Counted from the first letter of the stretch, positions 1-7,471 are shown. The stretch is 17,491 bases of DNA from Tessaracoccus flavescens (GCA_020741375.1 DYZF01000155.1:1-17491), one strand, 5' to 3'. The notes: a model not told the origin generated them from the sequence alone. Made by a program: numbers and translations.

Positions 1-1
1 G

Positions 2-103
2 CGGCGCCTCGTGCACCGCACCATCGTCGAACAGTTGAGCACTCTGACCGGGCGCAGCATCGAGGAGCTGACCGGCGGCGACGACGACTGGGACGACGAC
101 TAA
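2..103 (+). CDS. C-terminus of probable zincin-like metallopeptidase family protein (partial)
   Basis: Only the last 33 codons and the TAA stop are present; the gene enters from the left edge. The tail contains LVHRTIVEQLSTLTG followed by a very acidic end (GGDDDWDDD). From memory this matches the end of the actinobacterial metallopeptidase-like family (Rv3259 / PF06262 type), whose members close with a VHxxVVEQxxxLLG helix and an acidic tail. Its place beside whiB2 and manC fits the known gene order. The canonical HExxH zinc motif is not intact in the visible helix (His-Arg-Thr-Ile-Val), so peptidase activity is doubtful. It converges on the next gene with only 12 bases between the stops. 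The assignment rests on a short tail and on context. Confidence 0.55.
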   Translation, partial: RRLVHRTIVEQLSTLTGRSIEELTGGDDDWDDD

Positions 104-115
104 CCGCTCGCCCGC

Positions 116-1354
116 TCAGCGCAGCTCGGGATCCAACACCGTCGTGCCGGGGCTGGCCGGTGTTCCGGCGGCCGGGGCCAGCGGCACCACGACGGCGCCC
201 TCGTCACCCGCCACGACCATGGCCCCCACCAGAGGAGTCTCCGACGTGACGCGAAGGCGTGCCGTGGATTCGACGGCGAGAGTCGCGCCGGCCGGGATGG
301 TCACGGGAGTGCGGGCCTCGCCGCCGGGTTCAGAGGTCTGAACCGTCGCCGCGGCGGTGCCGGGATTGGTCAGCTGCAGCGTCGCCCCTGACGGAGCCGC
401 CCCCATGAGGTCGGTCACCGAAGCGCTGTCGGTGAGCGTCGTCGGTGCCCCTGTGCCCACCTGGGTGATGACGGAGGCGCCGAGTTCGCCGTCGCCGACG
501 ACGCGCAGCGTGCTGGCCTCGCCGCTGAGATCGGCGGTGACATCGACGATTTGGCTGGTCATCGGGGCGAGGGTGAGCCCGGTGGTGGACGCGGGCTCGT
601 AGGAGCCGCCCGGGCCCATGGCGGTGGTGGTCACGTTGACGCGGTTCTCGGTGGGGTTGGTCACGAGCAGCTTGACGCTGGACGCACCGGCCGGGACCCC
701 GGCGATGAGGTGCTCCTCGCGCAGGTCCGTGGGGGTGACGACGCGGGCGGCGCGGCCCTCGACGTTGCGGGCCACCGCGGCCACCCGACCGTGGCTGGTG
801 GAGTAGACGACGGCCACCGGCCCTTCAGGGGCCAGAATCGACAGCGCGACGGGGCGGGTCACGCCGGGCGCGATGGCGATGCCTCGGGAGCCGACCGGCG
901 ACAGTTCGCCGTCGGGCCCGATGAGACGCAGGTCGACGCTGGCTTCGGCGGCGTCGGCGTTGGTGAGCAGCAGTTCGGCGGTGGCCGGGTCGTCGATCAG
1001 CAGGACGCCGGTGGTCGTGGGGCTGGCGCACGGCGCGAACAGGCGTGGCGTGCCGGCCACGACGACGCCGGCCGCGATGTCGCCGTCGGCACGGACGTTG
1101 ACGGGCGTGCTGGCCGCGACCGCCGTCCCAGGCGCGGCGTCGACGGAGTCGCCGCCCGCCACCGGCGTGACGGTGGGCGTGCCCTCCCCCTCGACGACCA
1201 CGTCGCCGGGGAGGGAGCAGGTCAGCTTGGCGGCTCGCGGCAGGTCCACGGCAGCGGGTGCGGGACGGCGCATCGGCGAGATGAGCGAGAGCGCCGCAGC
1301 GACCCCGGCCACCACGAGCAGAGCGACGGCGCTGATCAGGATTCGGCGCATCAT
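116..1354 (-). CDS. Secreted or membrane-anchored repeat protein, DUF5719-like
   Basis: A 412-residue protein of unknown function that starts MMRRILISAV. One hydrophobic segment (about residues 5-25) acts as signal anchor, so nearly the whole chain should lie outside the membrane. The body is Ala/Val/Thr/Pro-rich beta-type sequence with three related units at about residues 127-198, 228-299 and 325-382. Each has an LTN(P/A) strand, a G-P-x-G turn, an (A)PG/APM turn and a closing strand ending in GA/AAV-V. Cys46 and Cys109 could form a disulfide. The ATG at 1354 overlaps the TGA of the upstream glycosyltransferase (ATGA), with an AAGGGGG ribosome site just upstream, so the two are translationally coupled. 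DUF5719 proteins are known next to this glycosyltransferase in actinobacteria; the family name comes from context and general character. Confidence 0.7.
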   Translation of the reverse strand: MMRRILISAVALLVVAGVAAALSLISPMRRPAPAAVDLPRAAKLTCSLPGDVVVEGEGTPTVTPVAGGDSVDAAPGTAVAASTPVNVRADGDIAAGVVVAGTPRLFAPCASPTTTGVLLIDDPATAELLLTNADAAEASVDLRLIGPDGELSPVGSRGIAIAPGVTRPVALSILAPEGPVAVVYSTSHGRVAAVARNVEGRAARVVTPTDLREEHLIAGVPAGASSVKLLVTNPTENRVNVTTTAMGPGGSYEPASTTGLTLAPMTSQIVDVTADLSGEASTLRVVGDGELGASVITQVGTGAPTTLTDSASVTDLMGAAPSGATLQLTNPGTAAATVQTSEPGGEARTPVTIPAGATLAVESTARLRVTSETPLVGAMVVAGDEGAVVVPLAPAAGTPASPGTTVLDPELR

Positions 1355-4305
1355 TCGAGCCCCCTTCGTGCCCCAGTGGGTCCGCTCATCGTGGGTGCGG
1401 CGAGGATGGCCAACGCCACGAAGACGGCCAGGTGGAGGGCGAACCGCCACCAGTGCGGGGCTGGCTCCACGCGGAGTTCCCCGGAGGCACCGTTCAGGGC
1501 GAAGGCGAGACGTTCCTCGACGGCGTCCGCGCGCTCCAGTTCCACGCCACCGACGGTGGCCCGCCAGTTCGCGTCGGCCGGTTCCGCGATGACGAGGGTG
1601 CGCTCGCCGGAGCCGGAGGGCACCTGCGCGTCGACGATGGGTTCGACGTCCTCGTCGGCCTGCAGCCAGGCGCGCGAGACGAGGCCGCTGACGGTCCACA
1701 CGATGGTGGTGTCGTCGGCCGGGGCGCTCACCATGCCGGCGACGTTGTCGACGCCCACGCGGTGGTCTGCTCCGAAGCCGCGCACCCAGACGTGCGAGGT
1801 GCCGTTGATCCGGAGCCGTTCAGCCAGATCGTCGGGCGGGTTGCCGCTGGCGATCGCGTTGACGATGGCCGCGAAATCCTCGGCGAATGGTCCGGCGGGG
1901 TTGCGCTCGCCGGTGCCCCACTGGGGCTGTCGGGCGTCGACGACCGACCACGCCACGGTGTCGTTCGGCGTCAGTTCCATCATCAGCGCACGGGAATCGC
2001 GGGTGGAGGTGGTGACGTCGCGGACGTATCCGGGCAGCGCCGTCGGCGCCTTGCCGACGGGGCCGTTGAAGCCGACGACCGCCCACGTGCCAGCGGCCAG
2101 CAGCCCCGCCACGGTCAGCGCGGAGGTGGCTCGGCGCATCCCGAGCTGCCCCCACTGGACAGCCGCGATCGGGGCGATCAGCCCGGCCACCACGAGGAGG
2201 GCCCAGGGCGACGACAGGGCCCGGGCGGACCCACCGTCCACCTCGACGACGAGGCGCGAGAGGAGCGTGCCGATCAGCAGCGGGGCCGCGACCGTGACCA
2301 CGACGCCCACCCACGCCCGACGGGTCAGCCGAGCCAGCGCGACGGCCGCCACCAACGCCAGGAGGGCGAAGAAGGCGACGTTGGCCCACAACGGCAGCCC
2401 GGACGGCAGGATCCGGCCGAACACCGTCGCCCATGAGGCGGGGTGATAATCGGGCCAGGCCAAGGGGTCGACGCCGGTGAGCAGGCGGCCCGGGTGGCGC
2501 ACCAGTGCGGGCACCCACGGGGCGAGGAAGATCCACGACGGCAGCACCGCCACGGCCACGTCCACCACGCGACCGCGGTCGCGGACGATCCAGCCGATGC
2601 CGGCGACGGTGGCGAGGATCAGCGCGGTGGGCCATACGGCGGAGACGATCAGCAGCCAGAAGGCCGCGACCGCCGGCGCACGGAGCCGCTCGGCACCGCC
2701 CGCCTCGTTGCGCGCCACGCTGATCAGCGACGACGCGAGCAGCGGGCCGACGACGGCCAGAGTCATGCCGGTGACGTCGCCGGCGGTCACCAGGCCGAGC
2801 AGCACGACGGCGACCGCCCACACGCCGGCGAGCGCCGCGGCGACGGGTTTGCCCACCTCGAAGCGACGGATGAGCCGCCACATCGTCCACGCGGCGAACA
2901 CCGGCGTCAGCACAAGCGCCGCGACCGTGAACCAGCCCGGTTGCCCCAAGCCCAACACAGACGCGGACGCCGCGATGCCCAGCCACGGCGCCTCCCCCGT
3001 GAGATAGGCCTGCCACGCCTCGCCCAGCGTCGACGGGGCGGGCAGCAGCCCGCCGCCGGCAACGTCGCCGACGCCGTAGAGACGGCGGCCGGCGATCAGC
3101 GACAGCACGAGCAGGAGTGACAGGAGAACGGTGAGCGGGTTGATCACGCGGCGGCGGTTCTGCACGCCGGTGAAGTCGTCGCCGGTCAGCTCATCGATGC
3201 TCGTGTCTGGCTCGGTGAAGTCGCGGTAGCGCTCGGTGATCGACGCGCCCGCCTTGTCCAGCCAGTGCTTGACCGGCCACAGGCGGCCGGGGATGAACTC
3301 GGGGGGCGTGTGATCCTCAGCAGGAAGGCGGTCCTTGAGCGACGCCGTCGAGGCGGCGCTGGACTGGTAGCGGCGCAGCGCCTTCAGCTCGGCGCCGGCC
3401 TGGCTGGGCGACTTGGCCAGCAAGAACCCGAACGCGCGCGCGACGGAGGCCAGCGTCAGCCCGGCGGTGGAGGCGCCGCGGGCTCCGACGACGCGCAGCG
3501 CAGCGAGCCGGTCCGCGACGTGCGGGTGCTCGTTCGATTCCCGCTCGCCGGTGTGCCCCGCCCGACGGTGGGTCAAGGCGGCGTTGGGCCAGGTGAGGAT
3601 GCGGTTGCCGTAGGCGTTGGCGCGCCAGCACAGGTCGACGCCGTCGCGGTGTCGCTCCACTTCCGGGGCGAGGCCGCCCACCTCGCGCCACGTCTCGCCG
3701 CGGATCAGGAGGCCGGCGGTGGAGGCGCCGAGCACCTCGGCTGATTCGGATTGCCCTTGATCGATGTCGCCGACTTCCACCAGTGGGACGCGCAGGCCGC
3801 CCTTGGTGATGGATTGGCCCACCTCGGAGAGGGTCTCGGGATAGTTGCGGCGCTTGGGCTCCAGCAGCTTCGGCACCACGATGTCGGCCTGCTTGGCGCC
3901 CTCCACCAGGTGCGCGAGGGTGTCGCGTCGGGGAGCGGAATCGTCGTGCAGGAGCCAGATCCACTCCGGCTCCTGATCGTGCAGCGCCTCGGCGACGGCG
4001 GCTCCGAAGGGTTGTGTGGCGGTGGTGATGACGTCGTCGACGACGCCTTCTGCCAGCGCCTTAGCCAAGAGTTCGGCCGAGCCGTCGGTTGATCCGGAAT
4101 CGACGGCCACCAAGCGGCCGGGGCGCGGGTTCAGGCCCGCTAGGGCCACGAGTTGCCGTGGCAGCCAGCCTTCGGCGTTGTGCACCACCATGACCGCGTG
4201 AACGGTGGCGGGATCAACCTCAGCCAGATGATCTGTCGAGTCGTCGACGTCTATCCAAGACCACAGATCGTCGGCAGGACGCCCGTGTCGCGCATCTTCG
4301 GTCAA
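1351..4305 (-). CDS. Large GT2 glycosyltransferase with multi-pass membrane and extracytoplasmic domains
   Basis: A 984-residue protein. Residues about 33-270 form a GT-A fold of family 2: VVHNAEG near 40, VDSGSTDGS at 68-76, the metal-binding-like HDDS at 120-123, and a DGVDLCWRANAYG acceptor/base region at 221-233. After a linker, roughly ten to twelve hydrophobic helices run from residue 390 to about 760. A soluble, probably extracytoplasmic part follows (about 765-945, containing ANWRATVGG), then a last helix near 955-975. This suggests a sugar transferred to a lipid or surface polymer at the membrane; donor and acceptor are unknown. The start is a TTG at 4305 with GGAGG four bases upstream; the nearby ATG is out of frame. 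It lies 56 bases after whiB and overlaps the DUF5719-like gene by 4 bases. Confidence 0.8.
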   Translation of the reverse strand: MTEDARHGRPADDLWSWIDVDDSTDHLAEVDPATVHAVMVVHNAEGWLPRQLVALAGLNPRPGRLVAVDSGSTDGSAELLAKALAEGVVDDVITTATQPFGAAVAEALHDQEPEWIWLLHDDSAPRRDTLAHLVEGAKQADIVVPKLLEPKRRNYPETLSEVGQSITKGGLRVPLVEVGDIDQGQSESAEVLGASTAGLLIRGETWREVGGLAPEVERHRDGVDLCWRANAYGNRILTWPNAALTHRRAGHTGERESNEHPHVADRLAALRVVGARGASTAGLTLASVARAFGFLLAKSPSQAGAELKALRRYQSSAASTASLKDRLPAEDHTPPEFIPGRLWPVKHWLDKAGASITERYRDFTEPDTSIDELTGDDFTGVQNRRRVINPLTVLLSLLLVLSLIAGRRLYGVGDVAGGGLLPAPSTLGEAWQAYLTGEAPWLGIAASASVLGLGQPGWFTVAALVLTPVFAAWTMWRLIRRFEVGKPVAAALAGVWAVAVVLLGLVTAGDVTGMTLAVVGPLLASSLISVARNEAGGAERLRAPAVAAFWLLIVSAVWPTALILATVAGIGWIVRDRGRVVDVAVAVLPSWIFLAPWVPALVRHPGRLLTGVDPLAWPDYHPASWATVFGRILPSGLPLWANVAFFALLALVAAVALARLTRRAWVGVVVTVAAPLLIGTLLSRLVVEVDGGSARALSSPWALLVVAGLIAPIAAVQWGQLGMRRATSALTVAGLLAAGTWAVVGFNGPVGKAPTALPGYVRDVTTSTRDSRALMMELTPNDTVAWSVVDARQPQWGTGERNPAGPFAEDFAAIVNAIASGNPPDDLAERLRINGTSHVWVRGFGADHRVGVDNVAGMVSAPADDTTIVWTVSGLVSRAWLQADEDVEPIVDAQVPSGSGERTLVIAEPADANWRATVGGVELERADAVEERLAFALNGASGELRVEPAPHWWRFALHLAVFVALAILAAPTMSGPTGARRGLE

Positions 4306-4333
4306 CGCACCTCCAGCAGGTTCAAGGCATCGA

Positions 4334-4339
4334 ACGATA
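4334..4339 (-). promoter_or_regulatory. Candidate extended -10 promoter for the large glycosyltransferase
   Basis: In the 56-base gap after whiB the minus strand reads TGGTATCGT, an extended -10 (TGn plus TATCGT). A CTGACA lies 20 bases further upstream, overlapping the whiB stop, which is too far for an ideal -35. Transcription would start about 20 bases before the TTG. This would let the glycosyltransferase pair be expressed apart from whiB; read-through from whiB is equally possible. Confidence 0.35.
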
Positions 4340-4361
4340 CCAGCGACTCAGGCCGGGATTG

Positions 4362-4613
4362 TCAGACGGCGGCGCGCTTCAGCTTGCGTCGTTCGCGCTC
4401 AGAGAGCCCGCCCCAGATGCCGAATCGCTCGTCTTGTTCGAGCGCGTATTCCAGGCATTCGGCCTTGACGGTGCAGCTTTGACACACGCGCTTGGCCTCT
4501 CGGGTGGAGCCGCCCTTCTCAGGGAAGAATGCTTCAGGATCGGTCTGGGCGCACAACGCCTCAGCCTGCCAGGCGAACGCCCCATCGAGCAGTAGACCCA
4601 GTTCTGCGTCCAT
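4362..4613 (-). CDS. whiB2: WhiB2/WhmD-type iron-sulfur transcriptional regulator
   Basis: An 83-residue WhiB-like protein that binds a [4Fe-4S] cluster and works with the primary sigma factor at selected promoters. The cluster ligands are Cys21, Cys44, Cys47 and Cys53 (C-X22-C-X2-C-X5-C). The family turn GIWGG is at 65-69, followed by the basic DNA-contact tail SERERRKLKR (71-80). The stretch CAQTDPEAFFPEKGGSTREA is typical of the WhiB2/WhmD branch, which is linked to septation and cell division in mycobacteria and streptomycetes. I chose the ATG at 4613 because AAAGGAGGGG lies just upstream; an in-frame GTG 33 bases earlier (4646) has no ribosome site and falls in the promoter. Position between manC and envelope glycosyltransferase genes matches actinobacterial synteny. 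Confidence 0.93.
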   Translation of the reverse strand: MDAELGLLLDGAFAWQAEALCAQTDPEAFFPEKGGSTREAKRVCQSCTVKAECLEYALEQDERFGIWGGLSERERRKLKRAAV

Positions 4614-4637
4614 GCACCCCTCCTTTCGATTACCCAA

Positions 4638-4666
4638 ATTACACACGAGTGATTTTGATCGGTCAA
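4638..4666 (-). promoter_or_regulatory. Near-consensus sigma-70-type promoter of whiB
   Basis: On the minus strand TTGACC (4666-4661) is followed after exactly 17 bases by TGTAAT (4643-4638). Each hexamer has five of six consensus bases. Predicted start near 4631 gives an untranslated leader of about 18 bases that contains the AAGGAGG ribosome site. The TGA stop of manC lies inside the -35 hexamer, so whiB has its own promoter although it sits directly behind manC. Confidence 0.75.
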
Positions 4667-5739
4667 GCCAGTTCGGAGAATCGGTCTCGCACCAGCCCCA
4701 CCAATTCCTTCACTCGTTCGGCGTCGTCGAGGCGGCACACCAGCGTGGCCGACGGCGTCGCCACCACCAAGCAGTCGCTCAGGCCGATGGCCGAGACCAC
4801 GTGGTCCTCGCCCACCGTGTTGATCAAGACCGAGCCGGAGGTATCGAGCGCCACCGTCAGTCCGTCGACGGCGTTTCCGGCCTCGTCGGTATCCAACAGA
4901 TCGGCCAGGGACGCGAAGCCGCCGACGTCGCGCCAGTCGATGTGCAGCCCGACGCTGACCACTTCGCCGTCGGTCTCCCCCGCCGACGCGGGCTCCATCA
5001 CCGCGTAATCCACGGAGATCTTCTTCAGCGTGGGGAAGAGCTCATCGAGGAGGCTCGGGTTGGCGGCGATCCGCCGCACGACGTCGGCCGTCTCCGGGAG
5101 GAGCTGCTCGAGCTGACCCAGCAAGGTGGCCGCGCGCCACACGAACATGCCCGCGTTCCACCAGTACTGGCCACTGGCGAGATAGTGCTCGGCCACCTCC
5201 CGCCCTGGCTTCTCCTTGAACTCCTGGATCCGATGGACGCCGGGGAAACCGTCGAGCTCCTCGGCGCGGTGGAGGTAGCCGTAGCCCGTGTGCGGCGACG
5301 TGGGGATGACGCCCAGGGTCACCAGCGATTGGGGGCGCGCCTCCGCCACTTCGAAGGCGGTGCGCAGGCTCTTCTGGAACTCGTCGACGGGGCTGATCAC
5401 CTGATCGGCCGTGACCATCGCGACGACGGCCTCGGGGTCGCGGCGCTCCACCTCTGCGGCCGACCACGCCACCGCGTTGAGGGAATCGCGCCCCTCGGGC
5501 TCGCCGAGGATGTTGGCGGCGGGCAGCTCCGGCAGTTGGCGGGCAACGTCGTCGGCGTAGGCCCGGCCGGTGCACACCAGGATCTGCTCGGCGGGCACGA
5601 GGCCGTCGAGCCGCTCGAACGCCAGCCGAAGCAGCGACTTGCCGTCGAGAATCTCCAACAGCTGCTTCGGCCGCCCCTGCCGCGACAGCGGCCACAGGCG
5701 AGTCCCGGAACCGCCGGCCATGATCACCACGTAACGCAT
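4663..5739 (-). CDS. manC: Mannose-1-phosphate guanylyltransferase
   Basis: A 358-residue nucleotidyltransferase that makes GDP-mannose from GTP and mannose-1-phosphate in the cytoplasm, feeding mannosylated lipids, glycoproteins and wall polymers. The signature loop GGSGTRLWPLSR is at residues 9-20, followed by the PKQ motif (24-26) that contacts the sugar phosphate; FKEKPGREVAE and WWNAGMFVW mark the sugar-binding half. It lacks the C-terminal phosphomannose isomerase domain of the bifunctional enzymes, as usual for actinobacterial versions. The start MRYVVIMAGG at 5739 puts the Rossmann strand at the N-terminus; longer in-frame starts run into the divergent gene. There is no ribosome site, but TAGCGT sits 7 bases before the ATG, which suggests a leaderless message. 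Confidence 0.9.
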   Translation of the reverse strand: MRYVVIMAGGSGTRLWPLSRQGRPKQLLEILDGKSLLRLAFERLDGLVPAEQILVCTGRAYADDVARQLPELPAANILGEPEGRDSLNAVAWSAAEVERRDPEAVVAMVTADQVISPVDEFQKSLRTAFEVAEARPQSLVTLGVIPTSPHTGYGYLHRAEELDGFPGVHRIQEFKEKPGREVAEHYLASGQYWWNAGMFVWRAATLLGQLEQLLPETADVVRRIAANPSLLDELFPTLKKISVDYAVMEPASAGETDGEVVSVGLHIDWRDVGGFASLADLLDTDEAGNAVDGLTVALDTSGSVLINTVGEDHVVSAIGLSDCLVVATPSATLVCRLDDAERVKELVGLVRDRFSELA

Positions 5740-5746
5740 GGCTGGC

Positions 5747-5752
5747 ACGCTA
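5747..5752 (-). promoter_or_regulatory. -10 element of manC, leaderless arrangement
   Basis: TAGCGT (minus strand) fits TANNNT and ends exactly 7 bases before the manC ATG, so transcription would begin at or next to the start codon. No Shine-Dalgarno sequence and no clear -35 hexamer are visible. Confidence 0.5.
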
Positions 5753-5767
5753 CCGCTAAGCGGGCGC

Positions 5768-5779
5768 CGCCGCGCGGCG
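5768..5779. repeat. 12-bp perfect palindrome in the manC / TIGR03089 divergent promoter
   Basis: CGCCGCGCGGCG is its own reverse complement. It lies between the two opposed -10 elements and covers the -35 zone of the plus-strand gene. It could be an operator, but its pure GC content makes chance occurrence plausible here. Confidence 0.3.
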
Positions 5780-5781
5780 AT

Positions 5782-5787
5782 TACCAT
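5782..5787 (+). promoter_or_regulatory. -10 element of the TIGR03089 gene, leaderless arrangement
   Basis: TACCAT fits TANNNT and ends 7 bases before the ATG at 5795, mirroring the manC arrangement on the other strand. The intervening CGGGCCC has no ribosome-binding character. Confidence 0.5.
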
Positions 5788-5794
5788 CGGGCCC

Positions 5795-6445
5795 ATGCTC
5801 ATCTCCGCCCTGCGTTCCCGCGTCCAGCGCCTCGGCGCTCCCCCGCTGATCACCTATTACGAGGGCGATTCTCGGATCTCGCTGTCGGCCATCACGTTCG
5901 CGAACTGGGTGGACAAGACGGCAAACCTGATCGCCGATCTGGGCCACGAGGATGGCGAGCCGATCGATCTGGCTTTGGCCGAGAGCCATCCCGGGCATTG
6001 GGTGACGCTGGTGTGGGTGGCCGCCGCGTGGCAGCGCGGGTGCCCGGTGAATCCGGGTGTCACGGGGGCCGAGTTTCTGGTGGTGGGGCCCGACGACGAC
6101 CGTCGCGCCGACGTCACGGTCGCCTGTTCCCTGCACCCGCTCGGCCGCGGCTTCACAACCCCGCCCGCGGACGCCGTCGACTATGTCGAGGTGTTCGCCC
6201 AGCCTGACGTGCACGATCCGTCGCCGCTGGGTGAATCGACGGTGTGGGCAGGCTCACCGGTCCCCGCCACAGAGCCCCGATCCACGAAGACGCTGCTCAC
6301 CGATCCGGCGGCCGGGTGGGACACGGTGGCGACGGCGCTCGTCGCCCCGGTGTTGGGCGGCGGATCGACGGTGGTCACCGTCGGCATGGATGACGACGCC
6401 GTGGCGCGCATCGCCGCCGAGGAGAAGATCCCGCTGGACCAGTGA
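5795..6445 (+). CDS. TIGR03089 family protein (AMP-binding-like, unknown function)
   Basis: A 216-residue protein of an actinobacterial family with no assigned function. The N-terminal half resembles the start of adenylate-forming (acyl-CoA synthetase-like) enzymes: PPLITYYEGDSRISLS and FANWVDKTANLIADLG, then an HWVTLVWVAAAWQRGCPVNPG stretch. The chain is far shorter than a working synthetase of about 500 residues. I see no P-loop-like TSGTTGxPK motif and no C-terminal catalytic domain, so adenylating activity is unlikely. An ATG at 5795 fits the family N-terminus and stands 7 bases after a TACCAT box. It is divergent from manC and close to LCP genes, as in mycobacteria where the homologue is Rv3268 (from memory). 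Role unknown; envelope context only. Confidence 0.8.
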   Translation: MLISALRSRVQRLGAPPLITYYEGDSRISLSAITFANWVDKTANLIADLGHEDGEPIDLALAESHPGHWVTLVWVAAAWQRGCPVNPGVTGAEFLVVGPDDDRRADVTVACSLHPLGRGFTTPPADAVDYVEVFAQPDVHDPSPLGESTVWAGSPVPATEPRSTKTLLTDPAAGWDTVATALVAPVLGGGSTVVTVGMDDDAVARIAAEEKIPLDQ

Positions 6446-6449
6446 GCCG

Positions 6450-6471
6450 CTGACCCACTCGTCGGGGTCAG
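6450..6471. terminator. Candidate bidirectional hairpin between convergent genes
   Basis: CTGACCC (6450-6456) pairs with GGGTCAG (6465-6471) around an 8-base loop, in the 22-base gap between the TIGR03089 stop and the stop of the minus-strand GT2 gene, whose TGA lies in the right arm. There is no T-run on either side, so termination is not certain. Confidence 0.4.
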
Positions 6472-7451
6472 TCCTGCGGCGGCACTCCGCGCAGGAACCC
6501 GGCGCCCCAGCACATGTGCATGATGAACAGCACCAGCGGCAGCCGCAGCCGGGCCGAGGTGCTGACCCGCGGCATCGCCACGGTGGCCGCGCCGAGGAAG
6601 CCGAAGTACACCAGCGGCAGGGCCACCAGCGCGGTGAGCGCGCGGTTGCGCAGCAGCAACCCCATGACGCCGCCGATCGCTCCCCCGGCGGCTCCGGCCA
6701 CGGCGAACGGCGGGGCTAGGTAGCGCGGCGACGCGGTCTCGGGATAGCGGCGGATCACTTCGCGCCGCCACTGACCGGTGCGGAAGAACTGCCGCGCCAA
6801 GGCCTTCAGGCTGTTGCGTGGGTGGTAGATCACGCGCAGGTCCGGCGTGAAGTAGACCAGATGCCCGGCGCGGCGCAGGCGGTAGTTCAGTTCCCAATCC
6901 TGGGCGCGCTGGAAGTGCTCGTCGTAGCCGCCCATGGCCTCGAGTGCCGACTTCTTGAAGGCTCCGAGGAAGACGGTGTCCGCGGGCCCGGCCGGAGTGT
7001 CGGCGAGGTGGAACCCGCCGCCGCCGAGCCCGAGGCGGGAGTTGTAGGCCGCGGCGATGGCTTCGGTGAGCGGGGTGTCGCCGTGGGCGTCCATCAGCCC
7101 GCCGACGTTGGAGGCTCCGGTCTCTTCGAGGGTCCTCACCGCAGTCGCGATGTAGCCCTCGCTCAGTTCCCCGTGGCCGTCAACCCGCACGACGATGTCG
7201 TGCTGAGCAGCGTTGATGGCGATGTTGAGGCCCGATGGCGTGTGCCCGGTGGGGTTGTCGAGCACCTTGATCCGTGGATCCTCGGCCGCCATCTCGTGGG
7301 CGATCTGCAGCGTGCGGTCCGTGCTGGGGCCGACGGCGAGCAGCACCTCCAGCTCGCCCGGGTACTCCTGGGCGAGGACGCGGTGGACGGCAGCGCGAAG
7401 GTGCCGTTCCTCGTTGAGGATCGGCATCACAACGCTCACGGGTGCGGGCAT
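6468..7451 (-). CDS. GT2 family glycosyltransferase, ExoA-like, membrane associated
   Basis: A 327-residue family-2 glycosyltransferase. VSVVMPILNEERHLRAAV at 5-22 opens the GT-A domain. VDGH at 90-93 is the DxD-equivalent, QDWELNYRLRRAGH at 184-197 is the catalytic-base region (ED replaced by QDWE), and QFFRTGQWRR at 221-230 is the QxxRW-like motif of processive or polyprenyl-linked enzymes. Three hydrophobic segments follow (about 246-266, 272-293, 303-320), so it should sit on the inner face of the membrane. The overall layout resembles succinoglycan-type ExoA proteins. ATG at 7451 is preceded by AAGGAG five bases away. It begins 20 bases after the LCP gene on the same strand, so it likely makes or extends a glycan that the LCP protein attaches. 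Sugar specificity cannot be read. Confidence 0.85.
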   Translation of the reverse strand: MPAPVSVVMPILNEERHLRAAVHRVLAQEYPGELEVLLAVGPSTDRTLQIAHEMAAEDPRIKVLDNPTGHTPSGLNIAINAAQHDIVVRVDGHGELSEGYIATAVRTLEETGASNVGGLMDAHGDTPLTEAIAAAYNSRLGLGGGGFHLADTPAGPADTVFLGAFKKSALEAMGGYDEHFQRAQDWELNYRLRRAGHLVYFTPDLRVIYHPRNSLKALARQFFRTGQWRREVIRRYPETASPRYLAPPFAVAGAAGGAIGGVMGLLLRNRALTALVALPLVYFGFLGAATVAMPRVSTSARLRLPLVLFIMHMCWGAGFLRGVPPQD

Positions 7452-7471
7452 CAGGCTCCTTGGGTTTCCCT

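Noticed and set aside
551..2446. 631-codon open frame on the plus strand opposite the glycosyltransferase and DUF5719-like genes
   Set aside because: It is low-complexity Arg/Gly/Ala/Ser-rich, has no domain, and lies antisense to two well-supported genes; long antisense frames are expected at this GC content.
4614..4646. Longer start of the WhiB protein (94 residues)
   Set aside because: The GTG start overlaps the -10 promoter element and has no ribosome site, whereas the ATG at 4613 has a strong one.
4663..5739. Bifunctional mannose-1-P guanylyltransferase/phosphomannose isomerase
   Set aside because: The protein is 358 residues and stops before the cupin isomerase domain.
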